DNA of 64,000 nucleotides. Source: Cyclina sinensis (taxonomy: Eukaryota > Mollusca > Bivalvia > Venerida > Veneridae). The DNA lies in assembly GCA_012932295.1 (NCBI GenBank), contig JAAONU010000008.1:36756949-36820948 (forward strand), written 5' to 3'. Each line of letters begins with the position of its first letter. Position 1 is the first letter of the stretch. Position numbers and translations under genes: made by a program. The notes below the pieces were generated by a model, which had not been told where the DNA came from, made no database searches, and was given only the letters and a program-made list of their open reading frames with translations. Below, piece after piece: positions 22,461 through 37,400 of the stretch.

Positions 22461-25400
22461 TTTTTTTATTTTTTTACCCCCCACCCCCGCACCTTTTTTT
22501 TTTTTTTTTTTTTAAACATAGGTTCCCCCCCCCCCCCCCCCTACCCGGGCCCAATTTTTTTTTTTTTTTTAAATTTTAATACACAGGTACTTGACTCCCC
22601 ATCCACCCTCAACCCCAGCAGGCTCTTGTTTACCTTTTTAGTTATTCTAACAGAGTACCCAAGGGCGACACAAGTGTTCCACTGAACACCCATCTAGTCT
22701 TAATGTAGCTTTTGAATCAAGATTCTGACATTTTTAACATGAGACCTTTTTCACACAGCATGGCTCATTTCTGTTCAGAGTTATATTTCATTGTTTGTTA
22801 TTTATCAGGAGCTGTTCAAGTTGTTACATGGAATGGTCACCACCAGAAACTGACCACAAGTGACCAGTATGGTCTCATCATTGTTTGGATGTTATATAAG
22901 GGTAGGATTACATGCTTTTATTATAAATAACGTAATTCGAGAAGCACTGTGAGAAAACAGATACAGTGGAAACTAGGGCTGTGTATAATTTTGTGCTATT
23001 GTTTTATCTGGCTTTTTAAGTAGGTTTTCAATGAAAACTGGTGATTGTAATGCTGACGTCAGCGGGCGGGCATCAACTTTTGGTTTCCGCTCAATAACTT
23101 GAATTTGCTTTGGCCTATTGACACCAAACTTGGTGTGTGGGTAGCTTGGGATTGCTACCCAGGTGTCTGTGATCAAGGTCAAGATCACTGTTGCTTATAA
23201 AATAAATCCAGTTTCCGCTCAATAATTTGAGTTTGCTTTGGCCTACTGACGCCAAACTTGGTGTGTGGGTAGCTTATATCAAGAGGCAGCTTGAGGCAGG
23301 ATTTCTACTTACCCTACTTAGATCATTATCTGCATGCGACCAAAATAACAGCATCATTTTTTCTTCACTGCCATATTTCATTCCAAATTCTTGTCACATC
23401 AATACTTGATAGTTGAAAACCTGGTTTCGTCACATTGCAGCACTTCTTGTTGATTATTATTATCACTTTGAGCATGAAAATTAAATGAATTAAAAATGGT
23501 ATTTGGAAAAAAAAAAACATGGTCATGTGAAAATATACATTTATATGCATATGGAATAACTTTTGAACATATCTTTGTCAGAAATTTATGAAAGAATTCA
23601 ATGTTTTCAGTCTCAGAGTTGGGTATGAACAAAGTTTAATAATTAGGGAACCAGATCGAAATCAGCATACATAGGTTGATTGATGTATTATGTATATGGC
23701 ATCAGACCTTTCTGCATTGATCAAGTTTAAGTATATTTCTTAGATCTTTTTTTACACTATCAAATCAAGTGTTCTCAAATATTCTTTCACTTTGGAATAC
23801 ATACTTTGTGCCAAGAGATCTTGTCTGGATGAAAATTCATTTGTTTCTGCTAAAAAATCTCCTTTTAAAATATTATAATGAACAAAACCCTAAGATTTCT
23901 GATAATTATGATTAAGAACAAGTATTTTAAATTGAATAAGAATGGAAGATTTGTTGGAAAACAGCATAAGTAATGATGTTTCTTTGTTGATTTTAGTTCA
24001 GTTTCTCACTAAATGTAAATATATCTTATGATATATATCAGGTATTGATGATTATGTTTCAGTACAAATAATCTACCATTTATCATTATTGATTCTCAGC
24101 CCTAGTAGAAATGTAGTCAAACAGATTGGAATTGAATAAAATTTTTGTGTACTGGGAAAACATTCTTAAGTAGTAGCAGAACTTTTTTTGCAATATATGG
24201 AAGATGTGATACAACTAAATGTCCAGTGCACACTAGCATGTAATTGTATAAATACAACCTTGGACAACTGCGTCAGGGAATCGATTCTGTGGATCAGTGG
24301 TCTTGAGTGTAAGTTTTTGATGCAGGACCTGAGCTCGAATCTCAGTCTGGGTGGTCTCTTTTGAGATGCATTGCATCTTTCTGTTACGAAGTTCCATGTT
24401 TGTTAGAAAAAGATGGGAGTCTACTTAAAATTGATATGTTATCTTTTCCAAATATCATTTTCTGACAGCTCTAGAAATTTTGAACTGGAAACATGTATCT
24501 GCTGGTTTTAAACACCTTAATTTCAGTTTTAACTCAGATTAATTATATATTTCATTTTATATATTTTATATGGTAGGAAAAATGCTACAAACCTTTATCT
24601 GAATTTTGATTTAAAAAAAATTGTGTTTGGCAATCTTCAACTCTTGTATTCTTAACTCATATAAACTTAATTATATTTTTTACTATTAAAGTTTTGATAA
24701 AATGAAGAAGAATAAAATGATTTTCTAAGAAATTTAAAGTTCATTTTGTCAGAAAACTTACTCCAGGTTTTCTTACTTTTCAGTCTTATATGGAGAACAG
24801 TGTAAACTTTCTTATAGTGTTCTGATGGTTTGAGTTAATTTTGTTCGATTTGTTTTTGCATCTGCGTTAACAATAGAGTTTTTTGTATCAATGAAATTTA
24901 TGGTTTTGATGTAAACCTTAAAGAAATGTTCTTGTTCCAAAATGTTATTATTAGTTTATCAGTATACACCTAAATATTTTTTTTCATAAAAATGTGCAAG
25001 TTTCTTTTGATATAAATATGATAAATATGTTTTGCATTTTTGTAGTCCAATAAAAACATTCTTCACCATTTTCTTGTCTCCAATCTGTAAAGATTTTAAT
25101 TCTATTCAGAGAAATTTCTGCCTCAGTGACTAAACTGAGCAAATAAAAGTTATTGACAGATGAAGGTCATAATTCTGTAAAAACTTTAGATATAGAAGAT
25201 CTGTCTAAGTGCTTAAACCATAAGTATTTACTTTATTAAAGTGAATCTATATTCTCTAGGATTTTAAACTGGGAATGTAAGCTGATATAAATGTCTGAAC
25301 TTTAAATTTTATGAAAAGAAATTTGAGTATGAGCTTTCAGAATCTCAAATCTTGAGTCAAGATTCTTGACTTAGTTAAGGGTAATATGCTGCTAAATATT

Positions 25401-28400
25401 TTAGCTCTGTATGGTTATTTAGGGTATTAAAGCCTTGAAAACAAATTGTTCTCTTTGACTTTCCATTCTCCTATACTTAACATGAAGGTGAAGTTGTTTT
25501 CACATCATGTCAGTGAGAAGAAGTCAGTAGTCAGTATTAAGTCGATATGTTGTTTCCAAGCAGTGATTGCAAAAAAGTGCTATATGCTTCTTTGTTTTAT
25601 AGCAGTTAAAACATTTTTTGCATTAACCCATCATTATAAAGGCACCTTTCTGTTATCAAGTTTTAAGCTAAAACCTATTGGAGTTCAATGTCTTAATCAG
25701 TAAAACAGCCATTTGTCTTTCCAGTTTTTAGCTAAAACTTGACAGAGATGTATTTTGAAGTCATTATCATTTGTTGATATAATGCATGTATATAACTTGG
25801 ACAGGTTCCTGGTATGAAGAGATGATTAACAACCGTAACAAATCTGTTGTGAAGAGTATGGCTTGGAATGCAGATGGACAGAAGATCTGTATCGTATACG
25901 AAGATGGAGCCGTCATAGTAGGGTCTGTTGATGGAAACAGAATATGGGGCAAGGAACTTAGGGGAACCCAGCTAGCCTTTGTTGAGGTATGCATGTATTT
26001 AAGTTTGATCTGTTTACATTGTAAAAAAAATGAACCTCTTGTAATGGGAGGGCTAAGGCTGCTGACATAGAAACAAGAGAGTTATACTGCTGTGATTAAG
26101 TGTTTAAGAACCAGTATGAAAACATTTTTTATCCATGAAGGCTTTCACTTTTGAAGAGTATTCTTGACTAGTTGAAATGTATAATCTTGAATTTTTTATG
26201 CCCCCCTTTGAAAAAGGGAGGGCATATTGCTTTGCTGCTGTCTGTCTGTATGTCCACCAAAAGTTTCTGTTCATTTTCTTTGCAGAGGTTGCACATACTG
26301 AAATAAAATTTGGTATACAGATTTATCATAAGAATATCTAGGTCTAGTTTTAGCTTAGACATGTCATACTTGATAGGTTGATGCATCTCAGATAGTACCT
26401 GTAGATAACCCCTATTGATTTTAAGTTCAAAAGCTAAATTTCATTTCCATGTACACTGCCCATAATGTATACTGCCGGGGAGCATAAGTGTTTCACAAAC
26501 ATCTCTTGTTTTTACAAGCTTCCTAAAAGGTGTTACCTGTACTTCTGTAAATATGATGTAAAACAAAGAGCTAACTTAATTGAAAGGCCAAAATATAAAA
26601 CTCTTGAATTGATTTGTATGAAAGCAGAAACATGGATTTAAATGGTTTGAAACGATAGTGTCAGTATTGTGTTCATGAGTTATTTCATTGTTTCTCATTG
26701 TTTGTCCTGATTTGTTTCCAGTGGTCACCTGATGGTAAGATTTTATTGTTTGGCATGGCAAATGGAGAGGTGCATATATACGATAACATGGGAAACTTTA
26801 TTGTAAGTTTTTGATAATTTCTATTATAGATAAGATTTGAGATTTTAATGACATAAGATTTCCTTTTAGTTTGATTGAGTCAGTGGACTGTTGCTTATAC
26901 ATTGTATATTGTTATTTTCATTTTATTAAAAAACTTCTGTAGAAATTACAGCAACAGTTGGTGTTTTCATCAGCTATAATAAATAGTCTTACCATTTAAA
27001 GGCTCTGTTTCACTTAGTAAATACAAAAATAAGATATCCTAAAACAGCATGATTTACATATTATTACAACAGTTACTCTACTTCTAACAAACATTGCTAT
27101 TGTTCAAACAGCTTAGTACAACACCTTAACTACAGATCTGCATGAAACACTAACGGTTTCACTAGGCTAATGATACTAAATGCAGGTTAGCTTTGATCAT
27201 TTGGGTAGTCGATAAACCCTTGGAAAACATTAATTTATCACAAAACATTGTCCAATGTTTGTTATAATTTTAGATGCTCATTACAAGAATAGTTGTAGCT
27301 CACATTGGAAACTTGTAAGTTTAATATATTTTATCTTTACAAGTGAAACTGGATGTTTAAGTTTTAGATGGGTGGTGACTTTGGGAAAGGAAAGGACTTT
27401 TTTCTTGTTAGACCATTTTTGAAACTGAATATATTCTTTAATTTATATTTACTTATAGTCGAAGCTGAATATTTTCTGTCTGACGAATTGTACGGGGTCA
27501 ATTAAGATAGTTGGAGTACACTGGTACAATGGTGGTAATGGATATGTGGAGCCTAATTGCCCATGCCTTGCCATTTGCTTCGACAATGGTAGATGCCAGA
27601 TTATGAGATCTGAAATTGATGAAAGTAAGTTTTTTGTTAAATGACTTTTTTCATAGATATGTTATCAATACTTACCAAATATTTAAAGAGGCATTTCCTC
27701 AATTTAGAGCATTCCATTTCTCACAAAATCATATAAATAACAATGTTATTGAATGAACTATTTCTTGATGTCAAGGTGAATACAATGAATACAAACTTAT
27801 TATGACTTATGGTAATCCACTTCCATTCATCATTAACCCAGTCAAATGTGTAATTTGAGTTAAAAATAGCTTAATTGGACTTAAGTGAATTTTTTTTCTT
27901 CTAGGGCATGTCACACTAGGAAATTATTAGAGAAATTATATCATTCTTTTATTTCCAAATAGTTCTCGGCTTTAATGTTGTATATGTGAGGATCATTTCC
28001 CAATATGCAACAGCTGTGTACTAGCAGTAAGAACAGCTGAATTATATCTTTAGTTTAAAAAGTTTATTGTGATGTTGTTATTTGTTTTGCATTTCATAGC
28101 TCCTGTTCTCATTGATACTGGTATGGCTGTTGCCCAGTTAGCCTGGAACCATAATGGTTCAGTCCTAGCTGTGGCTGGTTCCCAGAAAGCTATAGGCCAA
28201 GACAAGGAAGTCAATGTTGTCCAGTTCTATGGTCCCTATGGTGAGGTTAGTATTTCTTACTCACATAAACCTAGGAACCAGTAAGGCTGCTGCGATGTAG
28301 TTGGTTCCCAGAAACTTATATGCCAAGAAGAGGAAGTTTAGTGTCAGCTGATTCTGTGGTGCCTATGAAAACAGGAAGATGATAACGTTTTAATATGAAA

Positions 28401-31400
28401 AAAGAAATGTTGCTCTTCATTTAGTAATAGCCAAAAGATTGTTTTTGTAGAAGACTGTAATGCCTTTTTTTCATGGTTCATTCAAATGTTTTTACTCTGT
28501 ATAATTCTGTTTAGTATGAATTCTGAATTAAATGTCTTATTTGAATGATAGGCCTTGGTAAGTAAAGACTACATCTGGTCTCATTTTAATATAAGATTGA
28601 TGTTGTAATTTGTCCTAAAGAAGTGAAGAAGATATGTTTAACTTCAAAACTAGTTCCATTGAAAGAGATGTTGCTAATTTTAGACTTTTGGCAGAGTGAT
28701 AAAGATGTATTTTATAACTGTTTCCAGCATCTAAGAACACTGAAGGTTCCTGGGAAGCAGATGTACTCGTGTTCTTGGGAGGGTGGAAGTTTGCGTGTGG
28801 CCTTGGCTGTAGATTCCTTCATCTACTTTGCCAATATTAGACCAGATTACAAGGTTTGATATTAATGATAAAATATTTTTTATTGAAATCTCTGAAATAG
28901 ATTTTTTTTTTTCAGAAATGTTTATCATAGTCAGCCTCATAAGTACAGAAATTATTCATGTAAAGATAAAGAAAATATTATCAAGCACCTTGTAATATGT
29001 CAAACTATTTTCAAACATGAAATGAACAGTATGTTAGCAAATTTCAGACAAAAGTTAAAAAAATATCTCACCCCTTTTTAAAAGTTTTTCATAGAAATGA
29101 AATCAGGAATGACAGAATTTATATCAAATAAAGCTGATACACCTGTACCCTTTATTGTACTGTAGAAACTTAACTGGCCACCTACTTTGAATGGCATTTT
29201 TAATTGTATTGCAGCTGTCTTTTATAGTAAACAGTACTGAAGTGACAAGAAAATGTTTCCTTTAGCAGACTGTAAAAACATTGTATCAGGATTTATTCAC
29301 TTTGGTGTGAAATATACATCTAGGGTGGCACACACATGGTCACATTTGATTTGGAAAAAAAAAAGATTACAGGCAAAAATAACCTCAAAATCAAAACTTG
29401 ATATATGTTTCTAACAGCAGTTAGAGGAAGACCAGCTTTAAATGTTCCTATTTGAAAATTCTTAATGACAATAAGCCATTCTACTTTCTGTTTTATTAGT
29501 TGTAAATTTTAGATTTTTTTATTATATTTCATTGCAATTCTTTTTTTTGGCACTGTATTTTCAAGTGGAATTATGTCTCCCCCAAAAAATGGGGGAGACA
29601 TTGTTTTTCCCCCGGTTGTCCGTCCGTCCGTCTGTCCGTCCGTCCGTCCGTCCGTCTGTCTGTCCGTCACAAAATCGTGTCCGCTCTGTATCTTCCAAAG
29701 CCCTTGAAGGATTTTAATGAAACTTGGGTCAGATGTTCACCTCATCAAGGCGACGTGCAGAACCCACTTTGCGAGTGTGGTGTCTCAAGGGCAAGGTCAC
29801 ACTTGGAGGTTAAATGTCAAATGCCACAAAATCGTGTCCGCTCTGTATCTTCCAAAGCCCTTGAAGGATTTTTATGAAACTTGGGTCAGATGTTCACCTC
29901 ATCAAGGCGACGTGCAGAACACACTTTGTGGGTGTGGTGTCTCAAGGTCAAGGTCACACTTGGAGGTTAAATGTCAAATGCCACAAAATTGTGTCCGCTC
30001 TGTATCTTCAAAAGCCCTTGAAGGATTTTATGAAACTTTGGTCTGATGTTCACCTCATCAAGGCGACATGCAGAACCCACTTTGTGGGTGTGGTGTCTCA
30101 AGGTCAAGGTCACACTTGGAGGTTAAATGTCAAATGCCACAAAATCGTGTCCGCTCTGTATCTTCAATAGCTCTTGAAGGATTTTTATGAAACTTGGGTC
30201 AGATGTTCACCTCATCAAGGTGACGTGCAGAACCCACTTTGTGGGTGCGGTGTCTCAAGGTCAAGGTCACACTTGGAGGTTAAATTTCAAATTTTACAAT
30301 CGTCTGACTCAATACTACCTGCAGCAACTGGCTGGGGGGAGACATATGTTTTTGTTCAATCAAAAACCCATTTCTAGTTTTACTGTATTATTATCTAATC
30401 AAAATTATTTTTTGTGGTATCATTTTTCAGTGGGGATACTGCTCAAACACTGTGGTCTACTCATTTACCAAGCCAGACAGAGTGGAACACTGTGTGATCT
30501 TTTGGGATACCAAAAATGGAGAGGTAGTCCAGTGTTTAATTAAATCTTAGTGGGCTGGTCATATTCTCTTATTTCTAAAAAACTCTAGTGTTTTGCTGAT
30601 TGATGAGCATAGATTATAGTCCTGCTCCACTTCTTAATGTTTTGAGCTATTTCTTACATGAACAGTTGAAACAAATTTCTTTGAATTGATAGCACATTTA
30701 ATCATTTTTTATGAAAAATAACATTTTTCTTGTTGTATCCTTTCCTTCCCAGCAAAAGGTAATGAAAACAAATGCATGTCTGTCTTTTTTTTACACATTA
30801 GGTTTACACCTTAATAAAGATTTCATATCCATTCTGGTCATTATTTTTTCAGTGAATGTTTTCTGGGCTTCCCTTGAAAATCTAATATCATAATTTTAAA
30901 AGTGAAACTAATCATAGTAATAATTTGGTAGAACAATTAGCACATTGTTAGCAGCTAAGCTTTTCTGGCAGATGGGATTTATAAGCCATTATCAAAGTTA
31001 TTGCCTGTTATGCTACTAAGTAGGAGGAAGCCTTTTTGCAAATATCATAAAAAGACACAGTTACATGTATGTTGAAAGAAATCTGTTTTGGTAGAAGCCG
31101 CTTACTTTTGGTCTCTGGTTACAGTCTTCTTTATATCGAGTCTTAAAGATTTTTATGGATTTTCCAGAAATATGTCAAGTATGTGAAGAACCTGATCAGC
31201 ATTACAGCATGTGGTGACTACTGTTGCCTAGCAACCAAAGCTGATGAACTTAACAACCAGTATGTACTTGTTCTCTGTAACTCCATTGGTACTCCTCTGG
31301 ATTCCAAATACATTGGTAAGAGACTTTTATTACTTTTTATAGCAATGAAGTATTATATAGCAACAAGATGTTGCTTGGCAACCGACGCTGATGAACTTAC

Positions 31401-34400
31401 TATATAATAAATACAAGTACTTACTGCTTTTCTGTTATTAAATCTGTACCCTAATTCATTTCAAAGACAAAGGAAAATAGCCACTGTAACCTGGCAACCA
31501 GAGCCAACAGCTTGTTTTAGATAGTTTACTTTGGTTCCCAGCTTACAGTTACAGTTGTACTATTTAACTAATGTTATTTGACTCACAACGGAGATATTCA
31601 TAGAATATAGAGGAAACTTTTCATTTCTCTCCATACATAATTTCATTTGGACAAAAAGCCTGAGCTGTTTCATAAACTGTTACATCAGCTTTGTAGTTAA
31701 TTATATTTAGGGATTTGAACATTTTGGAATCAGTCAATGATTTTAGCTGAGAACCTTTTGACTAAGACTACACATAGATTACATGAATGAATTGATTGGA
31801 TGGAAATTAAGATGCCACCAGAACAACCAATAAGAATGCAGTGTTTTAGAAGAAGTTTACTTATTCAGGTCTACAGTCGCAGCTCTAAACATTTCTCCAA
31901 GTAATAGTCATTTGTTGAACAGTTGGTTTCTTTTATATAAAAAGTTGTTTTTCACTTGGTGAGGCAGTATTTTGGTGAAAGTAAAAATTAACTCACTGGC
32001 TAACATTCTGTTGAAGGGATGTTTTCTTTACTGCAATAAAACAGTATACATGTAGAAGTATGAATACTAAAAGCATGTGCTTTGCATATTGTATTTGTCT
32101 TTCTGTCTCTCTTTGAAAGTTTTGTTTTTTGTTTTAGAAATGGATCCAGTGTACCTGACTATGACAAAGACACACATTGTTGCAGCCTCTAGGGAAGCAT
32201 TCTATACTTGGCAGTTCAAGAACCCAAAGAAACTCTCCACTCTGGAGGTAGCTGGCAGACGTAAAACAGGCACAGAAAGGTATGTTTTTAAACTTGTCTG
32301 GAAATCTGTACCAATAATTTTGGTGTCGAAGCCCAATTAAGACTTATTGTAAATATATACCATTTGTTTGCTACTTTTATTTGGTTAATTTTACACATTT
32401 TATCAGCATTGTTTCCTATAATATATAGGTATTATACTGCCTTTAGTTTTTTGTTATTAATGTGATAGTTGGTTAGTTGCTTCAGCAGCATTACTTACTT
32501 GCTACATATTTTTTTACCGTCTGCATTGTTATGGTGCAGTGTGCACCCTCTACAGTTTGTATGAATTCAGCTGGTTACTAGTACATCAAGGATGTGTTTC
32601 TTTTGCTCAGTGGTTTTGGAGCAAGTCATGACCCAGCATGTAAGGGTGGACTGTTACTGATGCATTGCATCTTTTTGTTACAGATGGAAGTTTGAAATAT
32701 CATTTTCACCTTAAAGTATAATAATTTTGCATAATAAAATTGTATTATTTTTCTGCACTTAGTTTCATCAGACATAGTGTATAGAAGTATAGGCCGGTGG
32801 GTTTTTTGTATTATAAATCACAGACCTTATATCTGTTGTGATTCTTGTTAACTTTTCACAGTGGAACCATCACCCTTTTCTTACACTATTCTATGCTGAA
32901 TATTATGCACTCAGTTGAACAAGTCATTATAAATTTAAGCTGTTTCATCCATGGTTTATTTCAGGTTACACCATGTAGATGATCATCCTACAGGTGGACC
33001 TGCCACAGATGATATTGACTTTAGCAAGGCATTCACTGTAAGTTTCTCTTAGCTGACAGTTTAAACCCTAAACAGCCAACAGTAAAACAAGTTAAAAACT
33101 TAGAAGTAAATGCAGAAAAAGGTGATGATGATGATGATGAGCAAATTATTATCAGTTACTGATGATGTCTATTTACAATCTTCTTGAAATTACTCAGTTA
33201 AACTGGAAGAGCAGTTGTCATGAGGGAGCAGTAGATGTGGGATATGGCCATAGACAAACTGTCTGTAGGTTGCTGTTTGTAATCCCAACAGAGATGAGGG
33301 TTTCCAGTGCATTTCTGCATCCACACTCATAGTTGAGTACCTGTTTGAACCCAGGAAACAGTCAGCAAGCCAAATTAATATACAAAAGTTGCTGGATCTT
33401 GTTTTCAATTAATGTAAAATAAATGGGTTTAAACTACACTGTTTTACAATAAATATTTATCTAAGGTGTCTGCAGTTGCCATACATTTGAACAGATAAGT
33501 ACATTTACATAAAGTAAGATTTGTTTTGATAACTGATGATGACCTTTCTGTAATGTTTCAGGGTACAGAAGACCAGATCTGCAGTATTTGTGCCTCAGAT
33601 AAAATCCTTGTTGTGGTAAGTATTGGTAAACTGGCATATTTCATTGTCAAAGTTCAGAAATAAGAATTAATCTAAGTTTGTGTAACATGGTATGCCTGTT
33701 GAAGCACCAAATGTGTGTGATTTAATGTTAAAATTAAAAACAACAACAACAGCAACAGGAAGTAAACAAACAAACAAAAATGAGAAATGCTTGAAAAATA
33801 TAATGACAGGTAAAGACATTTGTAATATACATGTATAGTATTACTCTACTGTATGAAGATCTTATGTACATGTATCAAAACTCCTGTGGTATTGAACTTT
33901 TTTCTAGGTATTCCTTTCTTAATATTATCTTTCCTATACTATAATATTATATTATAATTATATACCACACATTAATGGAGCTTCCCATACTTGTACAGTT
34001 TGGCATTGTTTTTCACTTCTCCATGATATTGGCTGTGCAAGTAAAACCTTAAGTGCAGATGTGGAGTCTGTCATATGACATGGGTAAAAAGTTTGTTTGA
34101 GTGGTTGAAGTACAAGTCAAGTTGATAAATATATGATGCAGTCATTTAGTTTGAAAATGTGTAAAACCCAGCAGCATCATTAAAATTTTTCAGTAAGGCT
34201 AAATGTTAAGTAGATGACACAAGAAATTGTTTATTTTCACTCTATGTATATGTACAAACTTTCATTTGATATCTATTTTGTCTCAAAAATATCTGTGATT
34301 CTGCAAATAAATTATTACTTCAAAAAAGAAGATCTCTAAAAATCTCTTCAGAAAGTTTTTATAGAAAATAGCAAATAGATCAACATCTTTATGTATTCAA

Positions 34401-37400
34401 GTTGTTGCTATGAAATTTGCCATTTATCAAGATTACACATCATTTTCAAATAATTTGACCAAACATTTTTAAAATAAAGGTCATTTTTAAATAGTTTCAG
34501 AAATTTTAGTGGCCATTGGCTGCTCTGGATACTGCTAATGTTAATGTAGGTTTTCAACAAAAGATTGACAGTAGCCATGAAGTTTGATCCATTTCTTTAT
34601 AACTGGTCCATTAGGGGCTAGCACAGTTACTGTTATCTGGCTGAATAGGGAATATAGAGAAACCAAAAGGAAACACTGTTGAGATCAAGTAATACCTCAT
34701 TGAATTAATAATTCAAGTCTTAAATGAGTACTTTTTGAGAGAAATTTTGAGACTGGCCATTTCACAGTGGAGGGTTTTTGTTTGAAAGAAGATCATTTTA
34801 AAGTTCCAGATCTGTTTACATTTCTAGGGCAGGGAGTCAGGAACACTGAATCGTTACTCTATGCCAATGTTGTCACTGACTCAGAAGTATGCCTTAGAGT
34901 GTAGACCTCACCAGCTGTCCTTGAACTGTACCTCAAGGTAAGTAACTCTGGTACAGACTTTGCATTTTGCACTGATGAATTATGTATACATGTATTTGAA
35001 AGGTTCATTTGCTTTTCAAAATTTACAGATAATGAATTTACATTTTATGTCTGAGTGTTGCCTATCTGATAGTTACATATTATGATAAAGCTTAAGTTAC
35101 ATTTGTGTTTAAAATGGTTAAGATGTACAACAGTTAAGATAATTTCTGAAAATGCAGTGAATATTCAGAAGTTAAATATTTTAGCCGTAAGTAAATGTAG
35201 ACTTCTTTCAATTCTAAAATGGATTTTAAAGTACATATAGTATACCTTCCCTTCTGGTTGTACATTTCTTTAATCAACAGACCATTCAGAAAAGGTTTCT
35301 ACAATATTTGATTTGATTCATTTGTGATAAAACTTTGCACTAAGTATATAAGTGAAAAGATTGGAAATGTTTGTTTTTCTAACACAACAGATCACATGTC
35401 AATTTGGAATTTACAGGGTCTTTTTGTCCCCTTATATAGCTTGAAATCTTTTTACAGGGTTATAAAAAAACTTAATAAAGTAATGTGTCATTCATATTGT
35501 GTTTTACAATTTATTATATGGGTTTATGTCAATTTGGAATTTACAGGGTCTCTTTGTCCACTTACATAATGTAGCTTGATATTTCTTTACAGGGTTATAA
35601 AATTAATCTTTACTAAATAAAGTAATGTGTCATTCATATTGTCTTTTACAAAGTTTTATATCAGTTTTTGTCATATTCCAGTCGGTTAGCAATTATTGAC
35701 ATCAGTGGTGTGTTGTCCTTCTTTGACCTTGACACCAAGATGACAGACCAGGATGGGAAAGAAGTGATTGGAGAACACCTGAAGTTTGAACGCAAGGATG
35801 TGTGGGACATGAGATGGGCAGAGGTAAGGAATTATATACAGTCTTAAAACCAGTCAAGAAGCAAACTGGCAAAGCTTATCCTATTACCAAACATCTTATT
35901 ACAATTTTAAAGATATTATTCAGTTCAAGCCTAAGTCTGAACTTGGCGTTTTATTTTATTTTCAAAATTTTATAGAAATGAATAATTGTTTTCCCTGCAA
36001 TTTACAGGATAACCATGAATTGTTTGCCATGATGGAGAAGACAAGAATGTACATCTTTAGGAATCTGGACCCTGAGGTGAGTGCAGTGTCAGGCTTGGGG
36101 TTGATTACTTGTGTTAGTAACTGATTACATTACAGTTACTTTGAAATTTCCTGATTACAATTACATTGGATTACTTTAATGTTTTGATGGTAATTGATTA
36201 CATTACAGTTACTTGTGGTCAAGTAGTCAGATTACATTTGATTACTTTCAATATTGTTTCAAACTGAAAGACAAATTTTCTAGGAGAAAACATTAGATAA
36301 ATCTGAATGGAAACTTTATTTAACATACATGAAACAAATATTATTTGTAGGAAAAATATTGGCTCAGTAAAGCAGTCAAGTTTTTGTCTAACACACTGAG
36401 TCACTAATTTTATAAAGGAAGATTCACAATGTCATTCTGTTTGAATCATATATATTTAGACATCTCCATTGCATTTAATCATCATCAATTTTGAAAGTTT
36501 TCATCAGAAAGACGACATTGTTCTGGTCTTATAAAAGAGGTTCTGATTTCTTTTTAGGTTAACAGTTAAACAACTGGTGTAGTGCAGTATTAACTGATAT
36601 TTTTTATTTTCCCTGGCGCAGTGTCTCACTATAATTTCATTATTATTAAGATTATGGCTTTCACACCTATTGAAGCACAAATTCACAATTGTAACAAAGT
36701 TACCTGCAATATGTGTTAAGAAAGGTGACACAATAGATCATTGATCCTTATAAAGAGCACACAAAGGAGACAATTAACATTGTGATCAATATATGTTGTA
36801 AAAGAATATTTTTCTTAAGGAGATGAGGTTGAAAATATAACTAGCATATTACTTATTTCTGGCAAAAGCAGCATATATTTTTATCTTCTGCCCCAGCAAG
36901 TAAAATGGATTTGTCATCTATCCAATGTCCATGTGCAATCAGAAAGTAATCAAAAGTATTCATGATGAAATACAAAATTTTGTCTATGTAATCGATTGAA
37001 TTACATTACATGTTATCAGATGTACGACAGTAATCAAATACATTTGAATACTTGCACTTGAGTAATCAATTACAGGTGATTACAAATACTGTATTTGATT
37101 ACCCCAAGCCTGTGCAGTGCTGACTATCATGTCCACAAATATTTGAATCTTCATTTTCCTTCCCTCTTTGGACAGAAGCAAAATACATTTCTTGATTAAT
37201 ATTAATTAAATTTGAGCTCTGATTGTACAGAATTTTGTGTCCTATAAGTTGCTAAATATTTGACTGTCTCAATTTGCAGACTAGAATTTCAGTCAAGCGT
37301 ATGATGCCAGCTGAATTTATATCTGTAGAGATATATTTATATCTCATTGCATACATGTAATTGTGTTTCAGATGTCTATGCAAGTGGACTGATTTATATT

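Noticed and set aside
22422..22685. Proline/phenylalanine-rich ORF
   Set aside because: Translation of poly-C and poly-T runs within a MITE.
29532..30543. Several overlapping 60-118 codon ORFs with repeated peptides
   Set aside because: They are frames through the ~156 bp tandem units of a non-coding element; the repeated peptides follow the DNA repeat in several frames.
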